The notes under the pieces: generated by a model
Databases searched by the model: none
Told to the model about the DNA's origin: nothing
What the model saw: the letters and a program-made list of their open reading frames with translations, nothing else
In this document: positions 22,682 through 29,141 of the stretch, piece after piece
How positions within the stretch are numbered: position 1 is the first letter of the stretch
Layout: each line of letters begins with the position of its first letter
Position numbers and translations under genes: made by a program
Source of the DNA: Sulfurospirillum sp. UBA2217
Lineage (GTDB): Bacteria; Campylobacterota; Campylobacteria; Campylobacterales; Sulfurospirillaceae
Direction of reading: 5' to 3'
NCBI GenBank assembly: GCA_002328495.1
Contig: DCUJ01000005.1
Location: 1-36,747, forward strand
DNA length: 36,747 nt

Positions 22682-23851
22682 TTAAATTGTTGGATGTGGA
22701 TGTTCCAATGTATAGCCTTGAAACAAATCAAATCCAACAGTTTGAACAGCACTGAGCGCACTTTTGGCATTAAGATGGGTTGCCACACTTTTAGCACCTT
22801 TTGTCTTAGTAGATGCCAAAATAGCCTTACATGTAAACGCTACTTTTTCGTTCAAAAAGAGATTTCGGATGATGTCTCCATGAACTTTGACCACATCAAT
22901 CAATCCTGCATCAAAGGCATCAAGGTATTCTGTCGACTCAACATTGTCAAGGGCTAGGGCAATGCCTGCTTCTTTAAAGCGTGGAAAGATGGTTTGAAGC
23001 AACGCAATGTGCTCTTTATCTTCGCATTGAATTTCCAATAGTACGGATGCGTGGGCTAAAGAGGTTATTAAAAAATCTACGCGTGCTTCATCTAAGAGAT
23101 CAAAGGAAGAGATATTGAGTGCGAGTGGAAGCGTATGTGTACGTGAAAGGGAGGTAATTTTTTCCACGATTTTAGTGAGCAAGAGGTCGTACACATGACG
23201 CTCTTTGGCTATTTTTAAAAAAAGTTTTGGGGATTGGAGCCCTTCATTGCATTCGAGACGAATGAGCGATTCGTAATAGCATATCGTTCCTGAAGCATCA
23301 AAAACACCTTGAAAAAAAAGCAAGATATGTTCGTTGGCAATAGCGTCTTTAAGGAGTTGTTCAATCCTTTCTTCGCTCTCAACGGCTAGGGTATTGGCAA
23401 ATTCAGAGTAGGCAACAAAAGGTTGATTTTCTGCCTTGGCAACCCAAAGGCTTTTGAGTGCTTTTTCCAAAGCATTGAAGTGATCAAAGCTGATTCCCAT
23501 GTGCGCTTCTACTTCAATGGGTGTTTCTTCGTAAACGAAGGTCTGTTTTTTGAGTAAATCGCACACACTAAAAATGAGTTTTTCCATGCGCGAAAGTTCA
23601 AACGGCATATCGCCTAAAAGGATAAATTGGTCATTTTTAAAGCGAAATACATTCAGTTCATTATTGGAAGCAAATTGCAGGAGCTTGGAGGAGAGCGCTT
23701 GCAAAATCGCATTGCCTGCTTCATCGCCGTAAGAGAGGTTAATCTGTTTAAACGCTTTGATGTCAATCAGAAAGAGCTTAGGGCTTTTACATGTAAGCAG
23801 GTGTTGTTCAAAGGCATAAAAAGAGTTAACATGGGTCAAAGCATCAATCAC
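22682..23851 (-). CDS. Degenerate GGDEF-EAL protein
   Basis: This 389-residue cytosolic protein has a GGDEF-like domain (residues about 1-150) and an EAL-like domain (about 155-385), but both active sites are broken. The GGDEF position reads FKNDQF. The EAL motif is ESL, the DDFG position reads LDNVES, and the glutamate region before the end reads KSVATHLN. Features of the folds remain: INLSYGDEAGNAIL, LALNISS, DVVKVHG, LFQGYTLEHP. It is therefore more likely a c-di-GMP sensor or a protein-binding module than an enzyme. It starts at a GTG in a GTGA overlap with mobA and has no sensor domain of its own. Two TTACATGTAA copies lie inside it. Confidence 0.8.
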   Translation of the reverse strand: MIDALTHVNSFYAFEQHLLTCKSPKLFLIDIKAFKQINLSYGDEAGNAILQALSSKLLQFASNNELNVFRFKNDQFILLGDMPFELSRMEKLIFSVCDLLKKQTFVYEETPIEVEAHMGISFDHFNALEKALKSLWVAKAENQPFVAYSEFANTLAVESEERIEQLLKDAIANEHILLFFQGVFDASGTICYYESLIRLECNEGLQSPKLFLKIAKERHVYDLLLTKIVEKITSLSRTHTLPLALNISSFDLLDEARVDFLITSLAHASVLLEIQCEDKEHIALLQTIFPRFKEAGIALALDNVESTEYLDAFDAGLIDVVKVHGDIIRNLFLNEKVAFTCKAILASTKTKGAKSVATHLNAKSALSAVQTVGFDLFQGYTLEHPHPTI

Positions 23852-24417
23852 AAAAGTCCTTTAGCGTATGTGTAGTCCTCAGGATGGTTGAGGTTTAAAA
23901 AAGGCGCATCGCTTTTGAAATCGACAAAAAGAGTATGCGCATTTTGCAAAAGACGTCCTAATGTGTGCTCATTTTTGTCTAACATGATTTTTATGCTTGA
24001 AAGAAGCGAGGGAGCATAAATGGCACAGAGTGGGTGTGAGCCAAAGGGTGAACGTGCGATCACAGCTTCTGTTATAGCCTCCATTTTGGCATAGAGTGTA
24101 TCAAAAATATCAGGTGTTACAAAGGGTGTGTCCACACTTAAAACACACACAGGGGTTTGAAAATATTCCAAAATAGAAGAGAGTGCCACCAAGGGTGAGC
24201 TTTGGGTGTACTGAGGATTGTCCTCTATAAATGAAGCGTTGCAATCAAATTTATCGCTGTGTTTACAGCTTACATGTAAAGAAGAAAAGTGATTTTGAAA
24301 ACGTGCCAGCTGATACTGTGTGAGGGTGGGAAAATCACCGAAGGGAAGCAACGCTTTATCGCTTCCCATGCGCGAACTTTTGCCTCCAGCGATGATAACA
24401 AGAGGCAAAGAAAGCAT
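23848..24417 (-). CDS. mobA: Molybdenum cofactor guanylyltransferase MobA
   Basis: This 189-residue protein has the nucleotide-binding start LVIIAGGKSSRMGSDKALLPFG (residues about 6-27), the VLSVDTPFV metal-binding Asp segment (about 93) and GSHPLCAIY, all MobA hallmarks. It adds GMP to molybdopterin to make the MGD form that the alpha subunit at 5228-8101 requires. The ATG overlaps the leuC stop by one base (TAATG), and the gene runs into the GGDEF-EAL gene by 4 bp. A TTACATGTAA copy encodes LHVS. Confidence 0.92.
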   Translation of the reverse strand: MLSLPLVIIAGGKSSRMGSDKALLPFGDFPTLTQYQLARFQNHFSSLHVSCKHSDKFDCNASFIEDNPQYTQSSPLVALSSILEYFQTPVCVLSVDTPFVTPDIFDTLYAKMEAITEAVIARSPFGSHPLCAIYAPSLLSSIKIMLDKNEHTLGRLLQNAHTLFVDFKSDAPFLNLNHPEDYTYAKGLL

Positions 24418-25682
24418 TACAAATCTCTAGGGTCAGCGATTGTACCAGCAACGGCGCTAGCGGCGGCTACGGCGGAGTTGGCAAGGTAAATTTCACTTGT
24501 TCTATCGCCCATGCGTCCGACAAAGTTACGGTTAGTTGTTGCAACACAGCGTTCACCTTTACCTAAAATGCCCATGTAGCCCCCCAAACACGCACCGCAC
24601 GTTGGGTTGCTAAAGACAGCTCCAGCTTCAATGAAGATATCGACTAAACCTTCTTTTTGGGCTTGTTGGGAAATTTTTTGGGTAGCAGGGGTGATAATCA
24701 GACGCGTTTTACGTGCAACCTTACGCCCCTTTAAAATTTGTGCTGCAATACGAAGGTCGCTGATGCGTCCGTTGGTGCAACTGCCAATAAAGACTTGGTC
24801 GATGTCCAAAGCATCATTGACGGCTTGTGTAATGGACTTTCCGTTGGAAGGTAAGAACGGATAAGCAATGACAGGTTCTAATGCCGCCACATCAATGTGC
24901 AAGATGTGAACATAGGTTGCATCGGCATCAGAATAGAAATATTTGGGCTCACGAGCAAGATTTTTATCGCTCAAGAACGCCTTGGTGATGTCATCTACCG
25001 CTACGATACCGCTTTTTGCACCCGCTTCAATCGCCATATTGCACAGTGAAAAGCGATCGTCCATGCTCAAATGTGCCAACGTGTCGCCTGTAAATTCCAA
25101 GGTGCGATAGAGTGCGCCGTCCACACCAATTTGACGGATGACTTCTAGAATAAGGTCTTTTCCATAGACGTGTTTGCCCGGTTTTCCACTAAAGACGACT
25201 TTAATGGATTCTGGCACCTTAAACCAGTTTCCTCCTGTTACCATGGCAAAGGCCAAGTCGGTGGAACCCATACCCGTTGCAAAGGCACCCAAAGCACCAT
25301 GTGTACAGGTGTGTGAGTCTGCACCGATGATAACGTCACCAGGGACGACGAGTCCTTTTTCAGGCAATAACGCATGCTCGATGCCCATGTCTTTTTCATC
25401 AAAATAGTGTTTGAGGTCATGTTTATAGGCAAATTCACGGCTGATTTTGGCTTGATTGGCACTGGCAATATCTTTGGCAGGAATGTAGTGATCCATGACG
25501 ATGCTAAAGCCATCAGGGTTAGCCAGTTTGGTCGCACCACTCTCTTCAAACGCGCGAATGGAAATAGGGGTTGTAATATCGTTACCAATGACCATATCAA
25601 TGGTACTTTTGATAATTTCGCCTGCAAAGACGGGGCGGCCAACGTGGTCGCTAAAAATTTTTTCAGTGATGGTTTGTCCCAT
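24417..25682 (-). CDS. leuC: 3-isopropylmalate dehydratase large subunit (LeuC)
   Basis: This 421-residue aconitase-family protein isomerises 2- and 3-isopropylmalate in leucine synthesis. It has the HACN-type wording DSHTCTHGALGAFATGMGSTD (about residues 112-132) and the Fe-S cysteines in FIGSCTNGR (about 284-292) and NPTCGACLGGYMG. The ATG at 25682 is preferred over a GTG three codons upstream because AAGGTG lies 8 bp before it. It has its own promoter and is cotranscribed with mobA. The small subunit gene leuD is not in the window. Confidence 0.93.
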   Translation of the reverse strand: MGQTITEKIFSDHVGRPVFAGEIIKSTIDMVIGNDITTPISIRAFEESGATKLANPDGFSIVMDHYIPAKDIASANQAKISREFAYKHDLKHYFDEKDMGIEHALLPEKGLVVPGDVIIGADSHTCTHGALGAFATGMGSTDLAFAMVTGGNWFKVPESIKVVFSGKPGKHVYGKDLILEVIRQIGVDGALYRTLEFTGDTLAHLSMDDRFSLCNMAIEAGAKSGIVAVDDITKAFLSDKNLAREPKYFYSDADATYVHILHIDVAALEPVIAYPFLPSNGKSITQAVNDALDIDQVFIGSCTNGRISDLRIAAQILKGRKVARKTRLIITPATQKISQQAQKEGLVDIFIEAGAVFSNPTCGACLGGYMGILGKGERCVATTNRNFVGRMGDRTSEIYLANSAVAAASAVAGTIADPRDL

Positions 25683-25710
25683 GGTGCACACCTTGTGTTA
25701 AAAGTGCGAC

Positions 25711-25719
25711 ATTTTAGCA
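25711..25719 (-). promoter_or_regulatory. Extended -10 promoter for leuC
   Basis: On the minus strand TGC is followed by TAAAAT, about 29 bp before the leuC ATG and just after the terminator of the DUF2892 gene. No clear -35. Confidence 0.4.
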
Positions 25720-25735
25720 AAAAAAGATTTAAAGG

Positions 25736-25761
25736 TGAGGGATGGCGGGAGCCAACCCTCA
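25736..25761 (-). terminator. Terminator of the crp-like/DUF2892 transcript
   Basis: TGAGGG-AT-GGC-GGGA-GCC-AA-CCCTCA folds into a stem with a small internal mismatch and a 4-nt loop, 8 bp after the DUF2892 stop. On the minus strand it is followed, a few bases on, by a run of seven T residues. Confidence 0.7.
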
Positions 25762-25769
25762 AATAAGGG

Positions 25770-25988
25770 CTATTTACTGCACCCACAACCGCCTGAACCA
25801 CAGCTATCGTTTTTACTTGTGTTGAGATTAAACGGCACATACGCAGGGCACCAACCAATCGCAGCAGTGACAAGCAACACCGCGCCAATGGCACCAAACC
25901 AACTACCATACACGATACCCGCAATAATCACAGCAACACCAGCAACCGCACGAATCGTTTTATCTGTTTTTCCTACATTACACTTCAT
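25770..25988 (-). CDS. DUF2892 inner-membrane protein with Cys-rich tail
   Basis: This 72-residue protein starts MKCNVGKTDKTIRAVAGVAVIIAG, the typical opening of DUF2892 (the membrane part of YgaP-type proteins), with two membrane helices (about residues 14-28 and 31-48) and a GWCPAYVPF motif. The tail SCGSGGCGCSK has four closely spaced cysteines that could bind metal or persulfide. The ATG follows AAGGAG. A TGTAAC-N4-GTTACA site lies 56 bp upstream, at the end of the Crp/Fnr-type gene. DUF2892 proteins are often linked to rhodaneses and sulfur handling. Confidence 0.85.
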   Translation of the reverse strand: MKCNVGKTDKTIRAVAGVAVIIAGIVYGSWFGAIGAVLLVTAAIGWCPAYVPFNLNTSKNDSCGSGGCGCSK

Positions 25989-26043
25989 CTTTAACTCCTT
26001 AAATAAGATAATGTTATTATAATCAAATAAGAGTAAATTTGTC

Positions 26044-26059
26044 TGTAACATACGTTACA
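26044..26059. promoter_or_regulatory. Candidate Crp/Fnr-type operator
   Basis: TGTAAC-ATAC-GTTACA is a perfect inverted repeat with the 4-bp spacing typical of FNR/NssR/DNR-class operators. It overlaps the last codons of the Crp/Fnr-type gene and lies upstream of the DUF2892 gene, so it may be a target of that regulator. Confidence 0.5.
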
Positions 26060-26669
26060 AAACTTCGATTGCCTTACGGTGCAAGGTTATAAAGCCCTGA
26101 TGTTCCAAATCTTTCAAGACACGGCTTATCACAACACGTGATGTTCCTAGTGCTTGAGCTATCTCTTCATGAGTTGCATGCACTAAAGGTTGGTGTTGTG
26201 CTTTGAGCCATTCCAAGATACGGCTGTCCAATTTTTTAAATTTAATGTCGTGAATTAAGGTGGCAAGGGCATCGAGTTTAATGGTAAAAAGCGAGAAGAC
26301 ATAGTTAAGATACGTAGGTGATTCGTGCATAAGATGTTTAACCACCGTCTCATTAACGAGCCAGCCTTGTATGGAAGAGAGTGTTTGTGCTGAGCCAATC
26401 GCTGGTGTTTGTGAGAGGGTGCTTGAGGTATTGATAACACACTGTTCCCCTTCCTTGAGAACATATAAGGGAATTTTTTTATCATTTTCTCCGTACATGT
26501 AAAGTTCGATTTCTCCATCACAGAGAAGTAATATATCGTTACACACATCGTCTTGATAGAATAAAATCGTATCTTTGGGTACGGAAATTTTTTTGGCGTG
26601 CTGTTTTAGGTAAGCTAATTGACCCGCATTGAGTGCTTTTACAAATTCAAAATCTTCCAGTTGAAGCAT
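26055..26669 (-). CDS. Crp/Fnr-family transcription regulator
   Basis: This 204-residue protein has a cNMP-type beta-roll sensor domain (residues about 10-115, with VPKDTILFYQDDVCNDILLLCDGEIELYM), a dimer helix (about 120-145) and a C-terminal winged helix with HATHEEIAQALGTSRVVISRVLKDLEHQGFI (about 163-193). The Fnr-type N-terminal cysteine set is absent, so it is not a 4Fe-4S FNR; the ligand is unknown. The ATG follows AAAGGAG, which is continuous with a TTTACATGTAAAAG-type palindrome copy. It is divergent from the peroxiredoxin gene and upstream of DUF2892, so it may respond to redox, sulfur or NO stress. Confidence 0.9.
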   Translation of the reverse strand: MLQLEDFEFVKALNAGQLAYLKQHAKKISVPKDTILFYQDDVCNDILLLCDGEIELYMYGENDKKIPLYVLKEGEQCVINTSSTLSQTPAIGSAQTLSSIQGWLVNETVVKHLMHESPTYLNYVFSLFTIKLDALATLIHDIKFKKLDSRILEWLKAQHQPLVHATHEEIAQALGTSRVVISRVLKDLEHQGFITLHRKAIEVL

Positions 26670-26678
26670 GAGACTCCT

Positions 26679-26688
26679 TTACATGTAA
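26679..26688. repeat. TTACATGTAA palindrome at the Crp/Fnr-gene ribosome site
   Basis: An intergenic copy whose minus-strand reading TTACATGTAAAGGAG joins directly onto the Shine-Dalgarno of the regulator gene. Confidence 0.85.
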
Positions 26689-26741
26689 AAGAAACAGTCT
26701 AACCAAAAAAGGATAAAATATTTAAATGATAAAAATTACTA

Positions 26742-26770
26742 TTGACAAATAATTATTGTTATGATAGAAT
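26742..26770 (+). promoter_or_regulatory. Sigma-70 promoter of the peroxiredoxin gene
   Basis: TTGACA (26742-26747) and TAGAAT (26765-26770) are separated by 17 bp. AATAATTATT, a 10-bp palindrome, fills much of the spacer, as Fur- or PerR-type repressor sites do. PerR control of a peroxide-scavenging enzyme would make sense, but the site is not a full match to any box I can state. Confidence 0.6.
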
Positions 26771-26808
26771 TTCATCACAAAACAAAAATTTAAACATAAG
26801 GAAAACAA

Positions 26809-27513
26809 ATGGCATGTGATACAAATCAGGTGGAAGCGAAAGCTCCCGTAAAAAGTGAAGAAACAAATTCAGAAATGAAAGTACAGGAGAATACAAAAAT
26901 GGGATCATCCATGGTTTTACAAAAAACACCCGCCTTTAAAATGGACGCGTATGACGCTAAAACAGGTCACTATACAACGGTTAGCAGTGAAGATTATAAA
27001 GGGAAATGGCATGTGGTATGCTTTTATCCTGCGGATTTTACCTTTGTGTGCCCCACAGAAATTGCTGCGATGAACGCAAAGTATGATGAGTTTCAAGAAC
27101 TCGGCGTTGAGATTTTAGCGGTCTCTACCGATACGAAGTTTTCACACAAGCGTTTTGTAGAAACTGAGCCTATCTTAGCAGGTCTAAAACTCACCATTGG
27201 TGCTGATCCAACAGGAACAGTGACCCGTGCGTTTGGTGTGATGATCGAAGATGAAGGCGTGGCACTTCGTGGTAGATTTTTAATTAATCCAGAAGGCGTA
27301 TGTGTCGCTCAAGAAGTTCAAGCCCCAATGGTTGGCAGAAACGTTCATGAATTTTTACGCCAAGTCAGAGCATGGCAACATGCAAGTAAAACGGGTGAAG
27401 TGTGTCCAGCAGGTTGGAGACCAGGTAAAAAGACATTGCCCGTAGCCACCGATGTTGAGAAGATGACAGGTCGCGTGGGTGATTATATTACCGTTGAGGA
27501 AATTATGTCATAA
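26809..27513 (+). CDS. Typical 2-Cys peroxiredoxin (AhpC/TSA family)
   Basis: This 234-residue protein reduces hydroperoxides using a peroxidatic Cys in FTFVCPTE (C81) and a resolving Cys in GEVCPAGW (C199), the paired motif of typical 2-Cys enzymes of the AhpC/Prx1 group. It has an extra charged N-terminal stretch of about 30 residues (MACDTNQVEAKAPVKSEETN) before the usual domain start at MGSSMVLQKTPAF. Both the ATG at 26809 (AAGGAAAACAA upstream) and the in-frame ATG at 26899 (AGGAG upstream) have ribosome sites. It has a strong promoter and terminator, hence monocistronic, and is divergent from the Crp/Fnr-type gene. Confidence 0.93.
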   Translation: MACDTNQVEAKAPVKSEETNSEMKVQENTKMGSSMVLQKTPAFKMDAYDAKTGHYTTVSSEDYKGKWHVVCFYPADFTFVCPTEIAAMNAKYDEFQELGVEILAVSTDTKFSHKRFVETEPILAGLKLTIGADPTGTVTRAFGVMIEDEGVALRGRFLINPEGVCVAQEVQAPMVGRNVHEFLRQVRAWQHASKTGEVCPAGWRPGKKTLPVATDVEKMTGRVGDYITVEEIMS

Positions 27514-27518
27514 TGCGG

Positions 27519-27555
27519 TTACGCCACCACTTGTTTTGGTGGCGTAATTTTTTTT
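27519..27555 (+). terminator. Rho-independent terminator after peroxiredoxin
   Basis: TTACGCCACC and GGTGGCGTAA form a perfect 10-bp stem with a 9-nt loop, followed by eight T residues. It is the clearest terminator in the window. Confidence 0.95.
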
Positions 27556-27569
27556 AAAAGAGTTTAAAG

Positions 27570-27731
27570 ATGAAAATCAAGCAGTTATGTACCTTGAAAA
27601 AAAGTGACATTGACGTGCATACTAAAAAGCTTATTAAAATTCTCAAAAAACCAAAGTTTATCTGCACCAAATGCGCCAGAGTGGCTAAAGACAAAGAGTA
27701 TTTGTGCCACCCGCTTACGATGAAGTCATAA
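27570..27731 (+). CDS. 53-residue Zn-ribbon-like small protein
   Basis: An open frame from ATG 27570 to TAA 27731 encodes a 53-residue basic protein with CTKCARVAKDKEYLCHP near its C-terminus, a CxxC plus distant CH set that could bind zinc. A similar CxxCgRvA...LCkP wording occurs, as I recall, in small conserved Campylobacterota proteins, so it is likely real although short. It starts 15 bp after the peroxiredoxin terminator, with only a weak ribosome site (AAAAGAG), and its last 17 bp overlap the convergent GGCT-like gene. Function unknown. Confidence 0.6.
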   Translation: MKIKQLCTLKKSDIDVHTKKLIKILKKPKFICTKCARVAKDKEYLCHPLTMKS

Positions 27732-28116
27732 AGCCTTTATAGGTTTCGCAAAAGCGTTTTATTCCCTCTTTTGCAAAAGCTTCTTGATCCCACGGTTTGT
27801 CGTCAATAATCTCAAAATACTCTTTTTTCAAAACGTACACGTGTGCATCAATGCAGTTGTTCAATAGAATCGTTTTACGCTCATAATACTCTCCCTCAAA
27901 CGCATCCAGTTGTGCCACGTCATAAGGTTCCACATCGTAGTAAAGAATGCCATTGACCGATTCGTTGGCTTCGAAAACAACAGGATACTCTTCATGTTTT
28001 ACACACCGTCTGGCATAGCCTTCTAAAAGAGCAGGTGCGCGTGTGTATTGACCCAAAACGAGCTTACTCCATACTGCTTCAAACATCAAAGAGCCATAGG
28101 TGAAAATATGTGCCAT
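27715..28116 (-). CDS. Gamma-glutamylcyclotransferase-like (AIG2/GGCT) protein
   Basis: This 133-residue protein starts with IFTYGSLMFEAVW, the substrate-loop YGSL motif of the GGCT/AIG2 fold, and has QLDAFEGEYYERKTI, which carries the probable catalytic Glu (about residue 74). Members release 5-oxoproline from gamma-glutamyl amines or have unknown substrates. The ATG follows AAAAAGGAGTCTCCC. It is divergent from the GNAT gene across a perfect inverted repeat. Confidence 0.85.
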   Translation of the reverse strand: MAHIFTYGSLMFEAVWSKLVLGQYTRAPALLEGYARRCVKHEEYPVVFEANESVNGILYYDVEPYDVAQLDAFEGEYYERKTILLNNCIDAHVYVLKKEYFEIIDDKPWDQEAFAKEGIKRFCETYKGFMTSS

Positions 28117-28127
28117 GGGAGACTCCT

Positions 28128-28156
28128 TTTTGTAAAATCATACACCTTTTACAAAA
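28128..28156. promoter_or_regulatory. TTTTGTAAAA inverted repeat in a divergent promoter
   Basis: TTTTGTAAAA (28128-28137) and TTTTACAAAA (28147-28156) form a perfect 10-bp inverted repeat with a 9-bp spacer in the 98-bp region between the GGCT-like and GNAT genes. It may be an operator, or a weak hairpin in the GGCT leader. Confidence 0.45.
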
Positions 28157-28187
28157 GAATCATTGCTTAAAAAAGTATCAAAATGGG

Positions 28188-28193
28188 TATAAT
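28188..28193 (+). promoter_or_regulatory. -10 element for the GNAT-ogt-glycerate kinase-rqcH operon
   Basis: A consensus TATAAT lies 22 bp before the GNAT ATG; a second weaker TACAAT at 28202 is only 8 bp away from it. No good -35 and no Shine-Dalgarno are seen, so the transcript leader is very short or absent. Confidence 0.4.
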
Positions 28194-28214
28194 TAATCCT
28201 ATACAATATCACCT

Positions 28215-28682
28215 ATGGATATAAGCATGCAACTAAGACGCACCTCCAATACGCATACGGATTTTAGAGCATTAACGCACTCATTGGATGAAGAACTTGC
28301 CATGCGTTATGGCGTGATGCAAAAGCAGTACAATGAGCATAATGTGATTGAGCCTATCGATACAGCATTGGTAGGCTATGATGAGTACAACAGCCCCATT
28401 GCCTGCGGCTGTTTTAAAGTCATTGCGACTGATACGGTTGAAATCAAGCGTATGTTTGTAACACCACTGTTTCGGCGACAAGGGTTTTCGCGAATGCTCT
28501 TGATGGCTTTAGAAGCATGGGCATGTGAGCTTGGGTACACCAAAGCCGTTTTAGAAACAGGAAAAGGACAGCCTGAGGCGATAGCGTTGTATACGCAATG
28601 TGGCTACCGTGTTATTGAGAATTATGGCGTGTATGTGGGCATGGAAAATAGCGTGTGTATGCAAAAAGTATTAAAAGGATAA
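28215..28682 (+). CDS. GNAT-family N-acetyltransferase
   Basis: This 155-residue protein has the GNAT core: TVEIKRMFVTPLFRRQGFSRMLLMALEAWA (about residues 76-105), where FRRQGFS is the acetyl-CoA pyrophosphate loop, then YTKAVLETGKGQPEAIALYTQCGYRVIENYG. It transfers an acetyl group from acetyl-CoA to an unknown amine. The ATG at 28215 is taken; an in-frame ATG at 28227 is an alternative as neither has a ribosome site. First gene of a run ending in rqcH. Confidence 0.9.
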   Translation: MDISMQLRRTSNTHTDFRALTHSLDEELAMRYGVMQKQYNEHNVIEPIDTALVGYDEYNSPIACGCFKVIATDTVEIKRMFVTPLFRRQGFSRMLLMALEAWACELGYTKAVLETGKGQPEAIALYTQCGYRVIENYGVYVGMENSVCMQKVLKG

Positions 28683-28685
28683 GGT

Positions 28686-29141
28686 ATGGCAAAATGTGTT
28701 TTTGAAACGCCTTTGGGGAAAATCGAAGCCATGGCAGATGAAGAAGGTCTTTGTTCGTTAGATTTTGATGAGAATGCCTCCGTGAGTGATGAAGAAAATG
28801 CACACCTTACACAGCTTCAAAGCGAGCTTAGAGAGTATTTTGAGGGCAAAAGAAAGACATTTGATGTGCGTTTAAATCCTAAAGGAACACCGTTTCAAAT
28901 GGCGGTATGGCGCACGTTGTGCGATATTCCTTATGGAAATGTTATTTCGTATAGCCAAGAAGCGCAGATGCTCTCCCACGCAAAAGCGGTGCGTGCGGTG
29001 GCGAATGCCAATGGCAAAAATCCACTTCCTATCATCATCCCATGCCACCGTGTGATTGCAAAAAATGGAGGCATTGGTGGGTATAGCGGTGGGATTTGGC
29101 GCAAAGAGTTTATGCTCGAATTGGAGCGCAAAAACCGATGA
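28686..29141 (+). CDS. ogt: O6-methylguanine-DNA methyltransferase
   Basis: This 151-residue suicide repair enzyme carries the acceptor motif IPCHRVIA (Cys about 120) and the DNA-binding block GTPFQMAVWRTLCDIPYGNVISYSQEA with VRAVANANGKNPLPI. It removes methyl groups from O6-alkylguanine. There is no Ada-type N-terminal regulatory domain, so Ogt is the better name. It has AAAAGGATAAGGT upstream, starts 3 bp after the GNAT stop and overlaps the glycerate kinase gene by ATGA. Confidence 0.95.
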   Translation: MAKCVFETPLGKIEAMADEEGLCSLDFDENASVSDEENAHLTQLQSELREYFEGKRKTFDVRLNPKGTPFQMAVWRTLCDIPYGNVISYSQEAQMLSHAKAVRAVANANGKNPLPIIIPCHRVIAKNGGIGGYSGGIWRKEFMLELERKNR

